Assembly (NCBI GenBank): GCA_028877205.1
Contig: JAPPHY010000011.1
Location: 131,656 to 195,655 of the forward strand
DNA from: Chloroflexota bacterium
GTDB lineage: Bacteria > Chloroflexota > Dehalococcoidia > Lucifugimonadales > UBA2985
Length of the DNA: 64,000 bases
Direction: 5' to 3'
Within the stretch, counting starts at the first letter, position 1. Each line of letters opens with the position of its first letter. The notes under the pieces were generated by a model, which saw only the letters and a list, made by a program, of their open reading frames with translations, was not told the origin of the DNA and searched no databases. The translations under genes and the position numbers were made by a program. This document shows positions 8,280 through 16,370 of the stretch, piece after piece.

Positions 8280-8447
8280 GTGACGCAAGAGCATGAGTAT
8301 TACGTGGGTAGCCTGAACCGCAATCACTTTCACCACACTTGGTGCCGGTGGGCCGCCTTTATAAGTGCGCAGAATCTCATTGAGTTCTACAGCCACGCCG
8401 AGGCCGTAGAGGCCGGATACAGGCCATGCAAGACCTGCCGGGCATGA
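8280..8447 (+). CDS. Ada-like zinc-binding mini-protein, copy 2
   Basis: This 55-aa paralogue of the preceding protein starts at GTG 8280. A strong Shine-Dalgarno sequence AAGGAGGT lies five nt upstream. Its pattern is YYVGSLNRNHF, then HHTWC (again H-x3-C), then LIEFYSHAEAVEAGYRPCKTCRA. Both copies share GYRPCKTCR and 17 identical bases in that segment, so this is a recent or constrained tandem duplication. As in copy 1, the methyl-acceptor Cys of Ada is replaced by His. Its position suggests an accessory role with the methyltransferase-HNH protein. Confidence 0.6.
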   Translation: MTQEHEYYVGSLNRNHFHHTWCRWAAFISAQNLIEFYSHAEAVEAGYRPCKTCRA

Positions 8448-8478
8448 AGCGCCACAAACGAGTACACATGACAACAGA

Positions 8479-8604
8479 ATGAAAGCACTGCTTCATGTAG
8501 TCTGGGAGTGGGTGAAGACTATATTCTTAGTCATCTTGGGTATCTATTTCCTGGCTATCGGATTGTGGCTCATGTGGACGCTTAATACCGACGCACCCCC
8601 ATAG
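8479..8604 (+). CDS. 41-aa membrane peptide
   Basis: This small frame encodes a short amphipathic start (KALLHVVWEWVKT), one transmembrane helix (residues about 15-35) and a tail ending in DAPP. There is no strong ribosome binding site. The case rests on the hydrophobic pattern and its place in a run of small same-strand genes. The function is unknown. Single-helix toxins and phage-type accessory peptides look similar, but nothing here proves either. Confidence 0.35.
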   Translation: MKALLHVVWEWVKTIFLVILGIYFLAIGLWLMWTLNTDAPP

Positions 8605-8640
8605 TTACTAAGGGCGATGGGGGGATAGAAGGGAGCGATA

Positions 8641-8736
8641 ATGGCCGACAGTCACATTTGGGGAGTCATAGGGTTAGCAGTGGTTCATGTGTGCATGTTC
8701 TTGAGCATCTGGGCCTACTGCAACGGTAGACGATGA
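8641..8736 (+). CDS. 31-aa membrane peptide
   Basis: This is a 31-residue frame with one hydrophobic helix (about 6-26) and a short basic end (NGRR). AAGGGAG lies close upstream of the ATG. Its TGA overlaps an ATG at 8733 in the ATGA pattern, which suggests it was once coupled to a following gene, see the entry at 8733. The function is unknown. Confidence 0.35.
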   Translation: MADSHIWGVIGLAVVHVCMFLSIWAYCNGRR

Positions 8737-8789
8737 AAGGCTCTATCCAACACGCAGGAGGAGAGGCTGATGGCACCCCCCGAGTATAG
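8733..8789 (+). other. possible remnant of an integrase start
   Basis: The frame begins MKGSIQHAGG and stops after 18 codons. MKGSI plus a basic stretch is a very common beginning of tyrosine recombinases, and the same five residues open the frame at 8949. The first 16 bases of the two are identical except one. It starts in an ATGA overlap with the upstream 31-aa frame. It may be chance, but the duplication supports a decayed integrase. Confidence 0.2.
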
Positions 8790-8943
8790 CTACGAAAGGT
8801 ACGACTACATGGTCCATAGCGTGACCACATTGGACGAGCTCGCTGGAGTAATTGAACGTGAAAGCGAGCGGGGTTGGCGTCTTGCTCAGGCGTTCTTTGC
8901 GGAGGGCAGATACGTGGCGATCTGCGAGCGGAAGGTAGAATAG
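8770..8943 (+). CDS. 57-aa DUF4177-like protein
   Basis: A GGAGGAGAGG ribosome binding site stands just before the ATG at 8770. The 57-aa product has the layout of DUF4177 proteins: an aromatic first strand (YERYDYMV), a helix LDELAGVIERESERGW, then LAQAFFAEGRYVAICERK. Such small alpha/beta proteins are common in mobile elements and their function is unknown. It is the last intact gene of the accessory island. Confidence 0.5.
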   Translation: MAPPEYSYERYDYMVHSVTTLDELAGVIERESERGWRLAQAFFAEGRYVAICERKVE

Positions 8944-8948
8944 CCACC

Positions 8949-8984
8949 ATGAAAGGCTCCATCCGCCAGCGCATCCCCGCGTAA
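8949..8984 (+). pseudogene. beheaded tyrosine integrase (first 11 codons)
   Basis: The frame reads MKGSIRQRIPA and then stops. MKGSIRQR is a typical N-terminus of phage or element tyrosine recombinases, whose arm-binding domain would follow. Here the sequence ends five bases before the stop codon of the opposite-strand enolase-family gene. I read it as the left stump of an integrase lost when the element was deleted. This rests on a short match. Confidence 0.35.
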
Positions 8985-8988
8985 CACT

Positions 8989-10152
8989 CTACCCCACCCT
9001 CCTCCTCCGCAACACATCCTCGTCAAGCTCCACGCCAAGGCCCGGCCCCGACGGCGGTGTGATGTACCCGTTCTCGAACAGGATCGGCTCCTTGAAGATC
9101 GTCTGGTGCAGGGGCCCCATGTTGGCCTCCTGTATCAGGAAGTTGGGCGAGCACGTGTCCAGCTGCACCGCAGCCGCCGCGGCGATGGGCCCGCACGCCA
9201 TGTGGGGCGCGATCATCGCATAGTGGGCCTCCGCTATGCTCGCGATCTTCTTCGACTCCAGGATGCCGCCGCACTGCCCGACGTCCAGCTGGATGATCTG
9301 CGCGGCCTGCTTCTCGATCAGCTCGGCGAACTCGTACTTGGTCACCAGCCGCTCGCCGCTTGCGATGGGTATGCTGGTGTGCGCGGCGACGCGGGCCATC
9401 TCGTCGACGTTCTCCGGCGGCACCGGCTCCTCGAACCAGAACGGGTGAAACTCCTCCATCGCCTGCGCCACGCGGATCGCGCTGTAGGTGGTGAGCTGCC
9501 CGTGCGTGCCGATACCGACCTCCATGCGGTCGCCCACGGCGTCGCGGATGCTCTTGAAGATGCGCCTCGCGATGTTGATCTCGGCCAGCGAGATGTCACG
9601 CGGCAGAGGGTACAGCGGCGGGAACGGGTCCAGCTTGCACGCGGAGTTGCCCTCCGCCACCAGCTGCACGGCGATCTCACCCGCCGCCTCCGGGTTGGCC
9701 TGGAAGCCGCCCTCCGGGATGGGCATGTAGGCGTAGGCTCGCAGCCTATCGTGGTACCGGCCGCCCAGCAGGTTGTAGATGGGCTGGCCGGTGGCCTTGC
9801 CGATGATGTCCCAGCAGGCAATCTCGATCGCGCTGAGGGCCGGCGTGGCGTTGAGGCTGGGATGGCGGAAGTCGTGGCGCGAGCCGTAGACGCGCTGCCA
9901 GATCTGCTCGACGCTGAACGGGTCCTCGCCGACGATGAACTGGCGGCCCATCTCCTCCAGCAGCGCGATCTGCGACTTCATCTCCTGCACGGGGAAGTCA
10001 CGTCCGGCGCCGGAGAAGGTGTTGCCGGTGATGCGCTCACCCAGCCCCACGATGCCCTCGTCCGTGACCAGCTCCACGAAGAGCAGGTAGCGACCGCCGC
10101 GGTAGGGCGGCTCGTTCTCCACGACCATCGTCCTCAGCTCAACGATCTTCAC
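8989..10152 (-). CDS. enolase-superfamily sugar-acid dehydratase (galactonate dehydratase-like)
   Basis: This is a mandelate racemase/muconate lactonising family enzyme of 387 aa. These enzymes abstract the proton alpha to a carboxylate with Mg2+ and, in this subgroup, dehydrate sugar acids to 2-keto-3-deoxy acids. Visible elements are the capping domain, ACKLDPF at the end of the second barrel strand, GIGTHGQL, FWFEEPVPPEN with the metal Glu, ASGERL with the next metal Glu, LDVGQCGG and the catalytic His of APHMACGP. GTG 10152 is chosen because AAGGAGG lies six nt before it. A longer in-frame start at 10197 lacks this. An HpcH-type aldolase lies nearby on the same strand and could split the product. 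The exact substrate is not determined. Confidence 0.82.
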   Translation of the reverse strand: MKIVELRTMVVENEPPYRGGRYLLFVELVTDEGIVGLGERITGNTFSGAGRDFPVQEMKSQIALLEEMGRQFIVGEDPFSVEQIWQRVYGSRHDFRHPSLNATPALSAIEIACWDIIGKATGQPIYNLLGGRYHDRLRAYAYMPIPEGGFQANPEAAGEIAVQLVAEGNSACKLDPFPPLYPLPRDISLAEINIARRIFKSIRDAVGDRMEVGIGTHGQLTTYSAIRVAQAMEEFHPFWFEEPVPPENVDEMARVAAHTSIPIASGERLVTKYEFAELIEKQAAQIIQLDVGQCGGILESKKIASIAEAHYAMIAPHMACGPIAAAAAVQLDTCSPNFLIQEANMGPLHQTIFKEPILFENGYITPPSGPGLGVELDEDVLRRRRVG

Positions 10153-10296
10153 GTGATGCCTCCTTGGTTGGCAAGGTATCTGGCGTATCTCAGGCACGGA
10201 AAGGGTGCCGCGGTGCCAAAGGGGAGATTCGATTCGGTGGGCACGATAGTGGCCGTGGGTTGCTGTCAGCGTCGGGATAGGTCGAAGGGCCTCTTC

Positions 10297-10671
10297 TTAT
10301 CTGCCGTTGGCCCCGTCCAAGACTCCCTCGAGCTGGAGCGCCAAGGCGCTCACCCTGTCCAGGTAGCCTTTCAACGTAGCCCCGTCTAGCCAACCCTCGT
10401 AGAAGTTGGCGTGCAGCGACTCCGCCACAGCAAACCCGAGACTGATCTCAAGGCTGTCAGTTTCATCGGTGAGCTTGGTGACGGCAAGCCGCAGCTGCCT
10501 GTGACGCGAGTGCTCCCAACCCCTCTCCACGGCCACGGCCTTGACCATCTGGGCAGCTGCACCCCAGCCCTTCTCCGAGGCCTGGAGTAGGTCGCCTGCG
10601 TCAAGCTCCTCGAAGGCCTGCGACAGGAACTTCCTGCTCTGGTTTACGTGAACGCGTGTCTCGTCCTGCAT
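10297..10671 (-). CDS. HEPN/PaREP1-like helical protein
   Basis: This 124-aa all-helical protein resembles the PaREP1/HEPN group: a repeated-helix N-terminus FLSQAFEELDAGDLLQASEKGWGAAAQMVKAVA, then ERGWEHSRHRQLRLAVTKL and AESLHANFYEGWLD. HEPN proteins are often RNases or partners of nucleotidyltransferases. The catalytic R-x4-H is not obvious here, although RHRQLR is close. ATG 10671 has AGGGAGG at good spacing. No nucleotidyltransferase gene is adjacent. The function is unassigned. Confidence 0.55.
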   Translation of the reverse strand: MQDETRVHVNQSRKFLSQAFEELDAGDLLQASEKGWGAAAQMVKAVAVERGWEHSRHRQLRLAVTKLTDETDSLEISLGFAVAESLHANFYEGWLDGATLKGYLDRVSALALQLEGVLDGANGR

Positions 10672-10793
10672 TCCGCGCCTCCCTATCACATTGTCCCATC
10701 AATAAGTGCGTTGGTCAACGAATCGACGGACTAGTCGGGGCTTCAGGCGTAGCGCGCAGCTCCTTGAACCGGCGCCGGCTACGAAAGGCGACA

Positions 10794-10881
10794 TGGTGCC
10801 GAAGGCCAGATTCGAACTGGCACGGGGCTTTCACCCCAACGGTTTTTGAGACCGCCGCGTCTACCGTTCCGCCACTTCGGC
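10794..10881 (-). tRNA. tRNA-Leu (CAA)
   Basis: This is an 88-nt class II tRNA with encoded CCA. The acceptor pairs GCCGAAG with CTTCGGC. The anticodon loop CTCAAAA gives CAA, reading the codon UUG. A long variable arm (GTTGGGGTGAAAGCCCC) precedes the T arm with TTCGAAT. All arms pair. Confidence 0.95.
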
Positions 10882-10914
10882 GTAGCGCTGCTTGAATGCG
10901 GGCGACCCGCCAGA

Positions 10915-11694
10915 TTAAGACGACGCCAGGCCGTCGGACACGGTCTTAAGCGCCGCGGCCGCGCTCGCACGCACCATCCCCACGTCGCTGCCCAGCTGGC
11001 ACATCATAAAGCCCTGCTGCATGCGGCTCACCGCCTCCTCCGGACTGGAGCCATGGTGGCACGGCACCAGTCCGGTCGCGCGCGCGACGTCCACCACGCG
11101 CTGGCAGGCGGCGGCGTGCTGGGGGTCTGAAAACGTACTTGGTCCCGTCGGAATGCCCAGCGAGACCGCGAGGTCGGACGGGCCGATGTAGAAGCCGTCG
11201 ATGCCGGGAGCCTTGGCGATCTCCTCCAGGTTGTCCACCGCCTGAACCGTCTCGATCATCACCAGCAGGATAATCTCGTCGTTGGCCAGCCGGCCGTAGT
11301 CAGAGCCGGCGTAGAACGTGGCCCGGTTAGGGCCGAGGCTGCGATACCCGACCGGCGGATAGCGGCAGGCTCCGCCCGCCTGGGCAGCCTCCTCGTAGGT
11401 GTTCACCAGCGGGACGATGATGCCGTAGGCGCCGGCGTCCAGCACGTACTGGATCTCCTTGGGGTCGTTCCAGGGCACCCGCACGATGGGCACGGTTTCG
11501 GTAGTCGATATGGCCTGGAGGCAGGCGATGGCCCTGTCCGGCGTGATGCCCATGCCGTGCTGCATGTCGATGACTATCGCATCGTAGCCTGCGTGTGCCA
11601 TCGCCTCCGCGATGTACGTATCGCCGGAGGCGAGCCAGCCCGCCGTGGCCGGCCGGCCCTCCCTCCACAGTGCCTTCACCCTGTTTGGACGCAT
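10915..11694 (-). CDS. HpcH/HpaI-family class II aldolase
   Basis: This 259-aa protein belongs to the 2-keto-3-deoxy acid aldolase family (HpaI, GarL, YfaU), which cleaves or makes pyruvate-derived hydroxy-keto acids with a divalent metal. The family pattern is clear: AHAGYDAIVIDMQHG near residue 33 with the catalytic His, RVPWNDP, GAYGIIVPLVNTYEEA, VMIETVQAVDN with the metal Glu, and GPSDLAVSLG with the metal Asp. GGAGGAG precedes the ATG. Together with the nearby enolase-family dehydratase it could form a sugar-acid route ending in pyruvate plus an aldehyde. That link is inference, because a tRNA and another gene lie between them. Confidence 0.85.
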   Translation of the reverse strand: MRPNRVKALWREGRPATAGWLASGDTYIAEAMAHAGYDAIVIDMQHGMGITPDRAIACLQAISTTETVPIVRVPWNDPKEIQYVLDAGAYGIIVPLVNTYEEAAQAGGACRYPPVGYRSLGPNRATFYAGSDYGRLANDEIILLVMIETVQAVDNLEEIAKAPGIDGFYIGPSDLAVSLGIPTGPSTFSDPQHAAACQRVVDVARATGLVPCHHGSSPEEAVSRMQQGFMMCQLGSDVGMVRASAAAALKTVSDGLASS

Positions 11695-11804
11695 GACTCC
11701 TCCTCAGGCGGTGTTTCTACCACCGGCGCGCGGCGCGCGTGGGCCGCCCGCACTCTGGATTCCTGCTCTCGTAGACCCTTGCGCAGCTCGCGCATCGGCC
11801 GCCA

Positions 11805-11850
11805 AACCCTCTTCCCCCTTGAGGGGGAAGATTGAGATGGGGGTGAACGA
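11805..11850. repeat. C/G-rich palindrome between aldolase and TPP-enzyme genes
   Basis: A perfect 9-bp stem (CTTCCCCCT / AGGGGGAAG, 11811-11830) with a 2-nt loop is followed by GATTGAGATGGGGGTG. It belongs to the same dispersed family as the repeats near 3.0 kb and 55.7 kb. It could act as a transcription barrier between the two genes, but no T run follows. Confidence 0.6.
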
Positions 11851-11853
11851 TGC

Positions 11854-13518
11854 CTAGTACTGGCGCACCTGGCGAGAGCGACCTCCCATGTTGCCGTAGG
11901 AGACGTCCTGGTCGAGGACCACGTCAAGCAGCGCCGCCTTGCCGGAGCCGAATGCTCGCTCCAGCGCAGGTCGGATCTGCTCCGGGTCTTCGACGCGCTC
12001 GCCGTAGCCGCCGAAGCCCTCCATGATCTGGTCGTAGCGCGTCTCCTGCGACAACCACGTGCCGATCGCCCGTCCCGTCCTGCGGATGACGCCCTGGGTG
12101 GTCTGGTTCCATGCGCCGTTGTTGCCCACGATGCCCACCACTGGCAGATTGAAGCGCACGAAGGTCTCCATGTCCATGCCGTTCAGGCCGAATGCGCCGT
12201 CGCCGAAGACGATGCACACCTGCTTGCCGGGCCGCGCGAGCTGCGCCGCCGCGGCAAAGCCGGTGCCGGGGCCAAGGCACCCGAACTGGCCCGGATCGAG
12301 CCAGTGGCCCGGCCTGTTGATGCCAAGCACCCTAGCGGCAAACGTCACGGTGTCTCCGCCGTCGCCCACCACGGTGGCGTCGTAGTCCAGGAAGTCCCTC
12401 AGTTCCTTCATCAGCCTCATGGGGTGTATGGGCGTCTGGGTGCTGTTCAGCATCTCCTGGTCCGGCTCCTTCAGCGCCCTGTCCTCCGTCATCACCTCTT
12501 CCAGCCACTCACGGCCGGGCGAGCGATAGCCCATGGCCCGCAGCTCGTCCATCGTCATCTGCAGTGTTGCCTTGACGTCTCCCACAACGCCGATATCGAT
12601 GTGGCGGTTCTTCCCGACCTCCTCGGCGTCCATCATCATCTGCATGATGGTGGCGTCCTTGTTGAACAGCACGTCGCGCCCGAAGCTCAGGCGGAAGTCC
12701 ACGGGCGTACCGATGAGCAAGATCGCGTCCGAGTTCACGAGTGCGTAGCGCCGTCCGGTGCTGCCGAGGTTGGGGTGGTCGGACGGGATGGAGCCGCGCC
12801 CCATGGAGTTCAGGAACACGGGTGCGTCGATCATCTCGACGAACTCGCGCAGCTCGTCCCAGGCTTGGGACCACCAGATGTCGCTGCCTGCGACGATCGC
12901 GGGGTGCTTCGAGTTCTTGAGGGCCTCCGCTATCTTGCGCACGTACTCCGGGTCCGGGTAGACGCGAGCCTCCGTACGGTAGCCGGTGGGCAGCACGAGA
13001 TCGTCCTCATCGATGCGCCCGTTGACAATATCGGTTGGAATCTCCAGGTAGACGGGGCCCGGCTTGCCGCTGGTGGCTTGACGGAAGGCGGTGGCCACGA
13101 AGTCGGGGATCCGCTTCGTCTCCTGCGCCTGCTGCGACCACTTGGTGATCGACGACATGAGCGCCACGCCGTCGAACTCCTGCAGGCTGCTCATGAGCCG
13201 CTCGCGGACGGCGGAGTTGCCGCCGATGACGATCATGGGGCTGTTGGCCTGGTAGGCGTTGGCAACGGCGGTTATGGTGCCGGTGACGCCGGGGCCGGCG
13301 GTGACTATCGCCACGCCCGGCTTGCCGGTGACCTTCGCCCAGCCCTCCGCGGCGTGGGCCGCCGCCTGCTCGTGCCGGAAGTCGATAACCTTGATGCCGT
13401 TGTCTTCGCAACCCTCGTACAGGGTGTAGATGTGCCCGCCGTTGAGCGTGAAAACGTACTCCACGCCCTCCTGCTTCAGGGCACGACCAAAGGCTTCACC
13501 ACCACTGATCTCTGCCAT
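11854..13518 (-). CDS. thiamine-diphosphate enzyme, acetolactate synthase/2-hydroxyacyl-CoA lyase type
   Basis: This 554-aa protein has the three-domain fold of the POX/ALS/oxalyl-CoA decarboxylase family. The N-terminal PYR domain has the activating Glu in [12 protein letters not shown] (residue about 50) and [18 protein letters not shown]. The C-terminal PP domain has the TPP/Mg2+ motif [19 protein letters not shown], ending at NN. ATG 13518 is preceded by AAGGAGG. An upstream in-frame extension to 13620 lacks such a site. No regulatory subunit (ilvN) lies nearby, so biosynthetic acetolactate synthase is less likely than a catabolic lyase or decarboxylase. The substrate is undefined. Confidence 0.78.
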   Translation of the reverse strand: MAEISGGEAFGRALKQEGVEYVFTLNGGHIYTLYEGCEDNGIKVIDFRHEQAAAHAAEGWAKVTGKPGVAIVTAGPGVTGTITAVANAYQANSPMIVIGGNSAVRERLMSSLQEFDGVALMSSITKWSQQAQETKRIPDFVATAFRQATSGKPGPVYLEIPTDIVNGRIDEDDLVLPTGYRTEARVYPDPEYVRKIAEALKNSKHPAIVAGSDIWWSQAWDELREFVEMIDAPVFLNSMGRGSIPSDHPNLGSTGRRYALVNSDAILLIGTPVDFRLSFGRDVLFNKDATIMQMMMDAEEVGKNRHIDIGVVGDVKATLQMTMDELRAMGYRSPGREWLEEVMTEDRALKEPDQEMLNSTQTPIHPMRLMKELRDFLDYDATVVGDGGDTVTFAARVLGINRPGHWLDPGQFGCLGPGTGFAAAAQLARPGKQVCIVFGDGAFGLNGMDMETFVRFNLPVVGIVGNNGAWNQTTQGVIRRTGRAIGTWLSQETRYDQIMEGFGGYGERVEDPEQIRPALERAFGSGKAALLDVVLDQDVSYGNMGGRSRQVRQY

Positions 13519-13937
13519 GCGAACCTCCTTTTCGGTCCTTCTTCTCAGAGTGAATCCGCGCACCACCGCGGGACTGCGCCGGACATGAACGACAGAGGAT
13601 ATCGGGGATGAGTCCGGCACTCACAAGCCTACAAATCCGACCCCACGGTGTCAAGCCTTTGCGGGCTTTGCGGTCCTCCGACTGCGTCCCAGGCCCACTC
13701 ATGGTGAGTGGGACATGAGCCACCTCCCACCGTCACCCCTGCGAAAGCAGGGGTCTAGCACCCTGGGCGGGGTGGAGGGCGCTGAGCGGCGCCAGTCGGC
13801 AGGGTGGCGTATAAGGGCGAGCGCTTGGGATTCTTCGCTGCGCTCAGAATGACAATTGAGAAGCCCGCCCTCGCTTGCCCCATCCGCTCATCGCGTCCAT
13901 AATGCAGGCAACTCCAGCCACAGCCGGGAGGTATGCC
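13519..13937. repeat. spacer with three palindromes
   Basis: There is no gene in about 420 bp. A perfect 8-3-8 dyad (CCCACTCA / TGAGTGGG) lies at 13694-13712. An 8-4-8 hairpin of the covarying family (ACCCCTGC / GCAGGGGT) is at 13735-13754. A TCGAGCG-type repeat in reverse orientation lies at 13829-13853. The divergent genes on either side must have their promoters here, but I could not identify convincing boxes. Confidence 0.6.
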
Positions 13938-14855
13938 ATGCGAGTTGCCCTCATAGGACAAGCAGCATTCGGAGAGGCCGTCTACAGGCGCCTCCTGGAG
14001 CAGGGCGAGGACATCGTGGGCGTGTTCTACGAGCGGGAGGGCGACCCACTCCACAACCTCGCCGTCGAGCAGGGCGTCACGGCGCACCCAACGCAAAACC
14101 TGCGACGCCGCGACTTCATGCAGGCCTACGCGGACCTCGGCGCGGAGCTGAATGTGCTCGCGTTCGTGACCGTCATCATCCCGGAGCGCGTGCTTGACCT
14201 GCCGCCGCACGGCTCCATCCAGTACCACCCGTCGCTGCTGCCGCTCCACCGCGGTCGCAGCGCAATCAACTGGGCCATCATCAACGGCGAGACCGAGACC
14301 GGCATAACCATCTTCTGGGTCGACCGCGGCATCGACACCGGCCCCATCCTGCTGCAGAAGACGGCGCCGGTCTCGCCGACCGACACCCTCGCCACGCTCT
14401 ACCGCAACTTCCTCTTCCCGCAGGGCGTGGACGGCCTGGCGGAGGCCGTCGCAATGGTGCGAGACGGCACGGCGCCGCGCACTCCCCAGGACGAGTCCGC
14501 CGCCACCTACGAGCCTCCGTGCGAGGGCCGGCTGGCCGAGGTGCAGTGGTTCAGGCCGGCACAGCAGGTCTACAACCACGTCCGCGGCTGCGAGCCTCAG
14601 CCCGGAGCGGCCACCACGATCCGAGAGGAGACCGTCCGCATCTTCGACGTTGAGCTTGGAGCGCGCGAAGGGGCAGCCATGTACGGCGAGGTGCTGTCGA
14701 TCGAGGAGGCGGGCGTGCGCGTCGCGCTCAACGGCGGCTCGTTGCTGGTGCGCCGCATGCGGCGCGAGGGCGAGAGGCCGGCGGCGGCCGCGGAGGTCGC
14801 CGCGGCAATCGGGCTGGAGGTGGGCGAGCGGCTGGGCATGCAGCCCATCGCGTGA
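13938..14855 (+). CDS. formyltransferase-fold protein (Fmt/ALDH1L hydrolase-like)
   Basis: The 305-aa protein has the formyltransferase fold that uses 10-formyltetrahydrofolate. The signature HPSLLPLHRGRSAINWAI (residues about 106-123) carries the catalytic His and the SLLP loop. GETETGITIFWVDRGIDTGPIL matches the conserved Asp region. A C-terminal OB-like domain follows. It resembles the hydrolase domain of 10-formyl-THF dehydrogenase and Fmt-like sugar formyltransferases more than canonical Fmt. ATG 13938 has GGGAGG six nt upstream. The upstream start at 13875 has none. No def gene is adjacent, so a role in initiator tRNA formylation is unproven. Confidence 0.72.
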   Translation: MRVALIGQAAFGEAVYRRLLEQGEDIVGVFYEREGDPLHNLAVEQGVTAHPTQNLRRRDFMQAYADLGAELNVLAFVTVIIPERVLDLPPHGSIQYHPSLLPLHRGRSAINWAIINGETETGITIFWVDRGIDTGPILLQKTAPVSPTDTLATLYRNFLFPQGVDGLAEAVAMVRDGTAPRTPQDESAATYEPPCEGRLAEVQWFRPAQQVYNHVRGCEPQPGAATTIREETVRIFDVELGAREGAAMYGEVLSIEEAGVRVALNGGSLLVRRMRREGERPAAAAEVAAAIGLEVGERLGMQPIA

Positions 14856-15200
14856 GGACACCCCACCCCGCAGCACATCGAAACCGGCGGCCGCGCGCAG
14901 CCACCGTCATTCCGAGCGAAGTCGAGGAATCTTGGACCAATGTAGACCGCGGCGGTTGGTGTTCGGTGCAAGCGTCGCACTGCAGAGTGGGGGAGGTGGC
15001 AGGTCAACGAGAGTCCTGGATTCTTCGACTCCGCTGCGCTCCGCTCAGAATGACAGTGTGCAGCGCGGCCGCCCGCTCACCCACATGGCCACTCCTGCGA
15101 AGCTTGTCCCGCACTTGATGCGGGAGCAGGAGTCCACGATAGACGAGTCGTACGGGGATAGATTCCCGCGTGCGCGGGAATGACGGAAGAAGGGCGGAAC
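14856..15200. repeat. repeat-rich spacer
   Basis: There is no gene in 345 bp. TCGAGCG-family repeats lie at 14906-14930 and, in reverse, at 15019-15054. A nested hairpin at 15091-15133 has ACTCCTGC / GCAGGAGT as outer arms and CCCGCA / TGCGGG as inner arms. A simple 8-4-8 hairpin (ATTCCCGC / GCGGGAAT) is at 15162-15181. The spacer separates convergent genes. Confidence 0.7.
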
Positions 15201-16211
15201 TCAGCCTGCTTCGACGTGCTCGATCACGTTGTAGCACGCCACCGAGTGGCCCGGCGCAATCTCCCGCAGTTGCGGTCGCAGGCTCAGGCGGCACTCGTTG
15301 GTGGCCTTGGGGCACCGGGGCATGTACGGGCACTGGTCCGGCAGGTCGATCGAGTCGGGGGGCGAGCCGGGTATGGGCTGCAGCTTCTTGTCCGGCTCGT
15401 CGAGGCGCGTTATCGATTGGAGCAGCCCCCACGTGTACGGATGCAGCGGCGAATTGAAGATCGACTCCGTGTCGCCGTACTCCACCACGGAGCCGGCGTA
15501 CATGACTGCGATCTCGTCCGCCATCTGAGCTATGACGCCCATGTTGTGCGTGATGAGGATGATGGCGGAGTGGTGCTCGGACCGTATTCGCTGAAGCCGC
15601 GCCAGCACGTCCGCCTGCGTGGTGGTGTCCAGGTTGGACGTGGGCTCGTCGGCGATGAGTATCCTGGGCCGCCACGCCGTGGCCATGGCTATCATGGAGC
15701 GCTGCGCCTGCCCTCCGCTGAGCTGGAACGGGTACTGGCGGAACACGTTGTCCGGCAGGTTCAGCTCACGCAGCAGCGCGTAGGTGCGCTCCGTAGCCTC
15801 CACGATCGACATGGGGCTGTGCGCGAGCAGGATCTCCGATATCTGCTTGCCGATGGTCTCGATGGGGTTCAGCGACCCCCGCGGGTCCTGGAAGATCATG
15901 GCGATGGAGCTGCCCCGGATCCTGATGATCTCCTCTTCATCCAGCTTCAGCAGGTCTTTGTTCTCGAAGTGGACGGCGCCATGGACTATCCTGCCGGGGT
16001 ACGGGATGAGGCTCAGGATCGAGAGCGCAGTCACCGACTTGCCGGAGCCGCTCTCGCCCACGATGCCCAGCGTGCTGTCCGCCTTGACCGAGAGGTTGAC
16101 GCCGTTGGCCGCCTTGACCACGCCCTCGCGGGAGTAGAAGTAGGTGTGGAGGTCCTCGATGCGAAGGATCTCCTCCTTTTCGACCGACCTGATGGCGGCG
16201 TTGTCGTCCAC
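15201..16211 (-). CDS. oligopeptide/dipeptide ABC transporter ATP-binding protein (DppD/OppD type)
   Basis: This 336-aa ATPase powers import of peptides or related solutes at the inner face of the membrane. Walker A is GESGSGKS (residue about 45), the ABC signature is LSGGQAQR, and Walker B is RILIADEPTSNLD. The H-loop is ILITHNMG. The C-terminus has the oligopeptide-transporter extension with Cys residues in CPYMPRCPKATNECR. GTG 16211 follows GGAGG at five nt. No permease, second ATPase or binding protein is in the neighbourhood, so it is either an orphan or serves a transporter encoded elsewhere. Confidence 0.85.
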   Translation of the reverse strand: MDDNAAIRSVEKEEILRIEDLHTYFYSREGVVKAANGVNLSVKADSTLGIVGESGSGKSVTALSILSLIPYPGRIVHGAVHFENKDLLKLDEEEIIRIRGSSIAMIFQDPRGSLNPIETIGKQISEILLAHSPMSIVEATERTYALLRELNLPDNVFRQYPFQLSGGQAQRSMIAMATAWRPRILIADEPTSNLDTTTQADVLARLQRIRSEHHSAIILITHNMGVIAQMADEIAVMYAGSVVEYGDTESIFNSPLHPYTWGLLQSITRLDEPDKKLQPIPGSPPDSIDLPDQCPYMPRCPKATNECRLSLRPQLREIAPGHSVACYNVIEHVEAG

Positions 16212-16370
16212 ACGGCCTCCGCGAGCTGGGGATGACGCAAGGTTACCACAGCGCCCCTACGATTGCGAGTGCGGGGGAGTGTCTACGACTTTCGCTCTGC
16301 GCGTACTTTCGTGGCACAAGGCCCAACTGGAGCGAATATCATGCGAAGTCGCCAAAAGTCAGAGGGAGGT

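Noticed and set aside
12304..13611. Long open frame antisense to the TPP-enzyme gene
   Set aside because: It is a GC-driven shadow. The opposite strand has clear TPP motifs and a ribosome binding site, while this frame has no family features.
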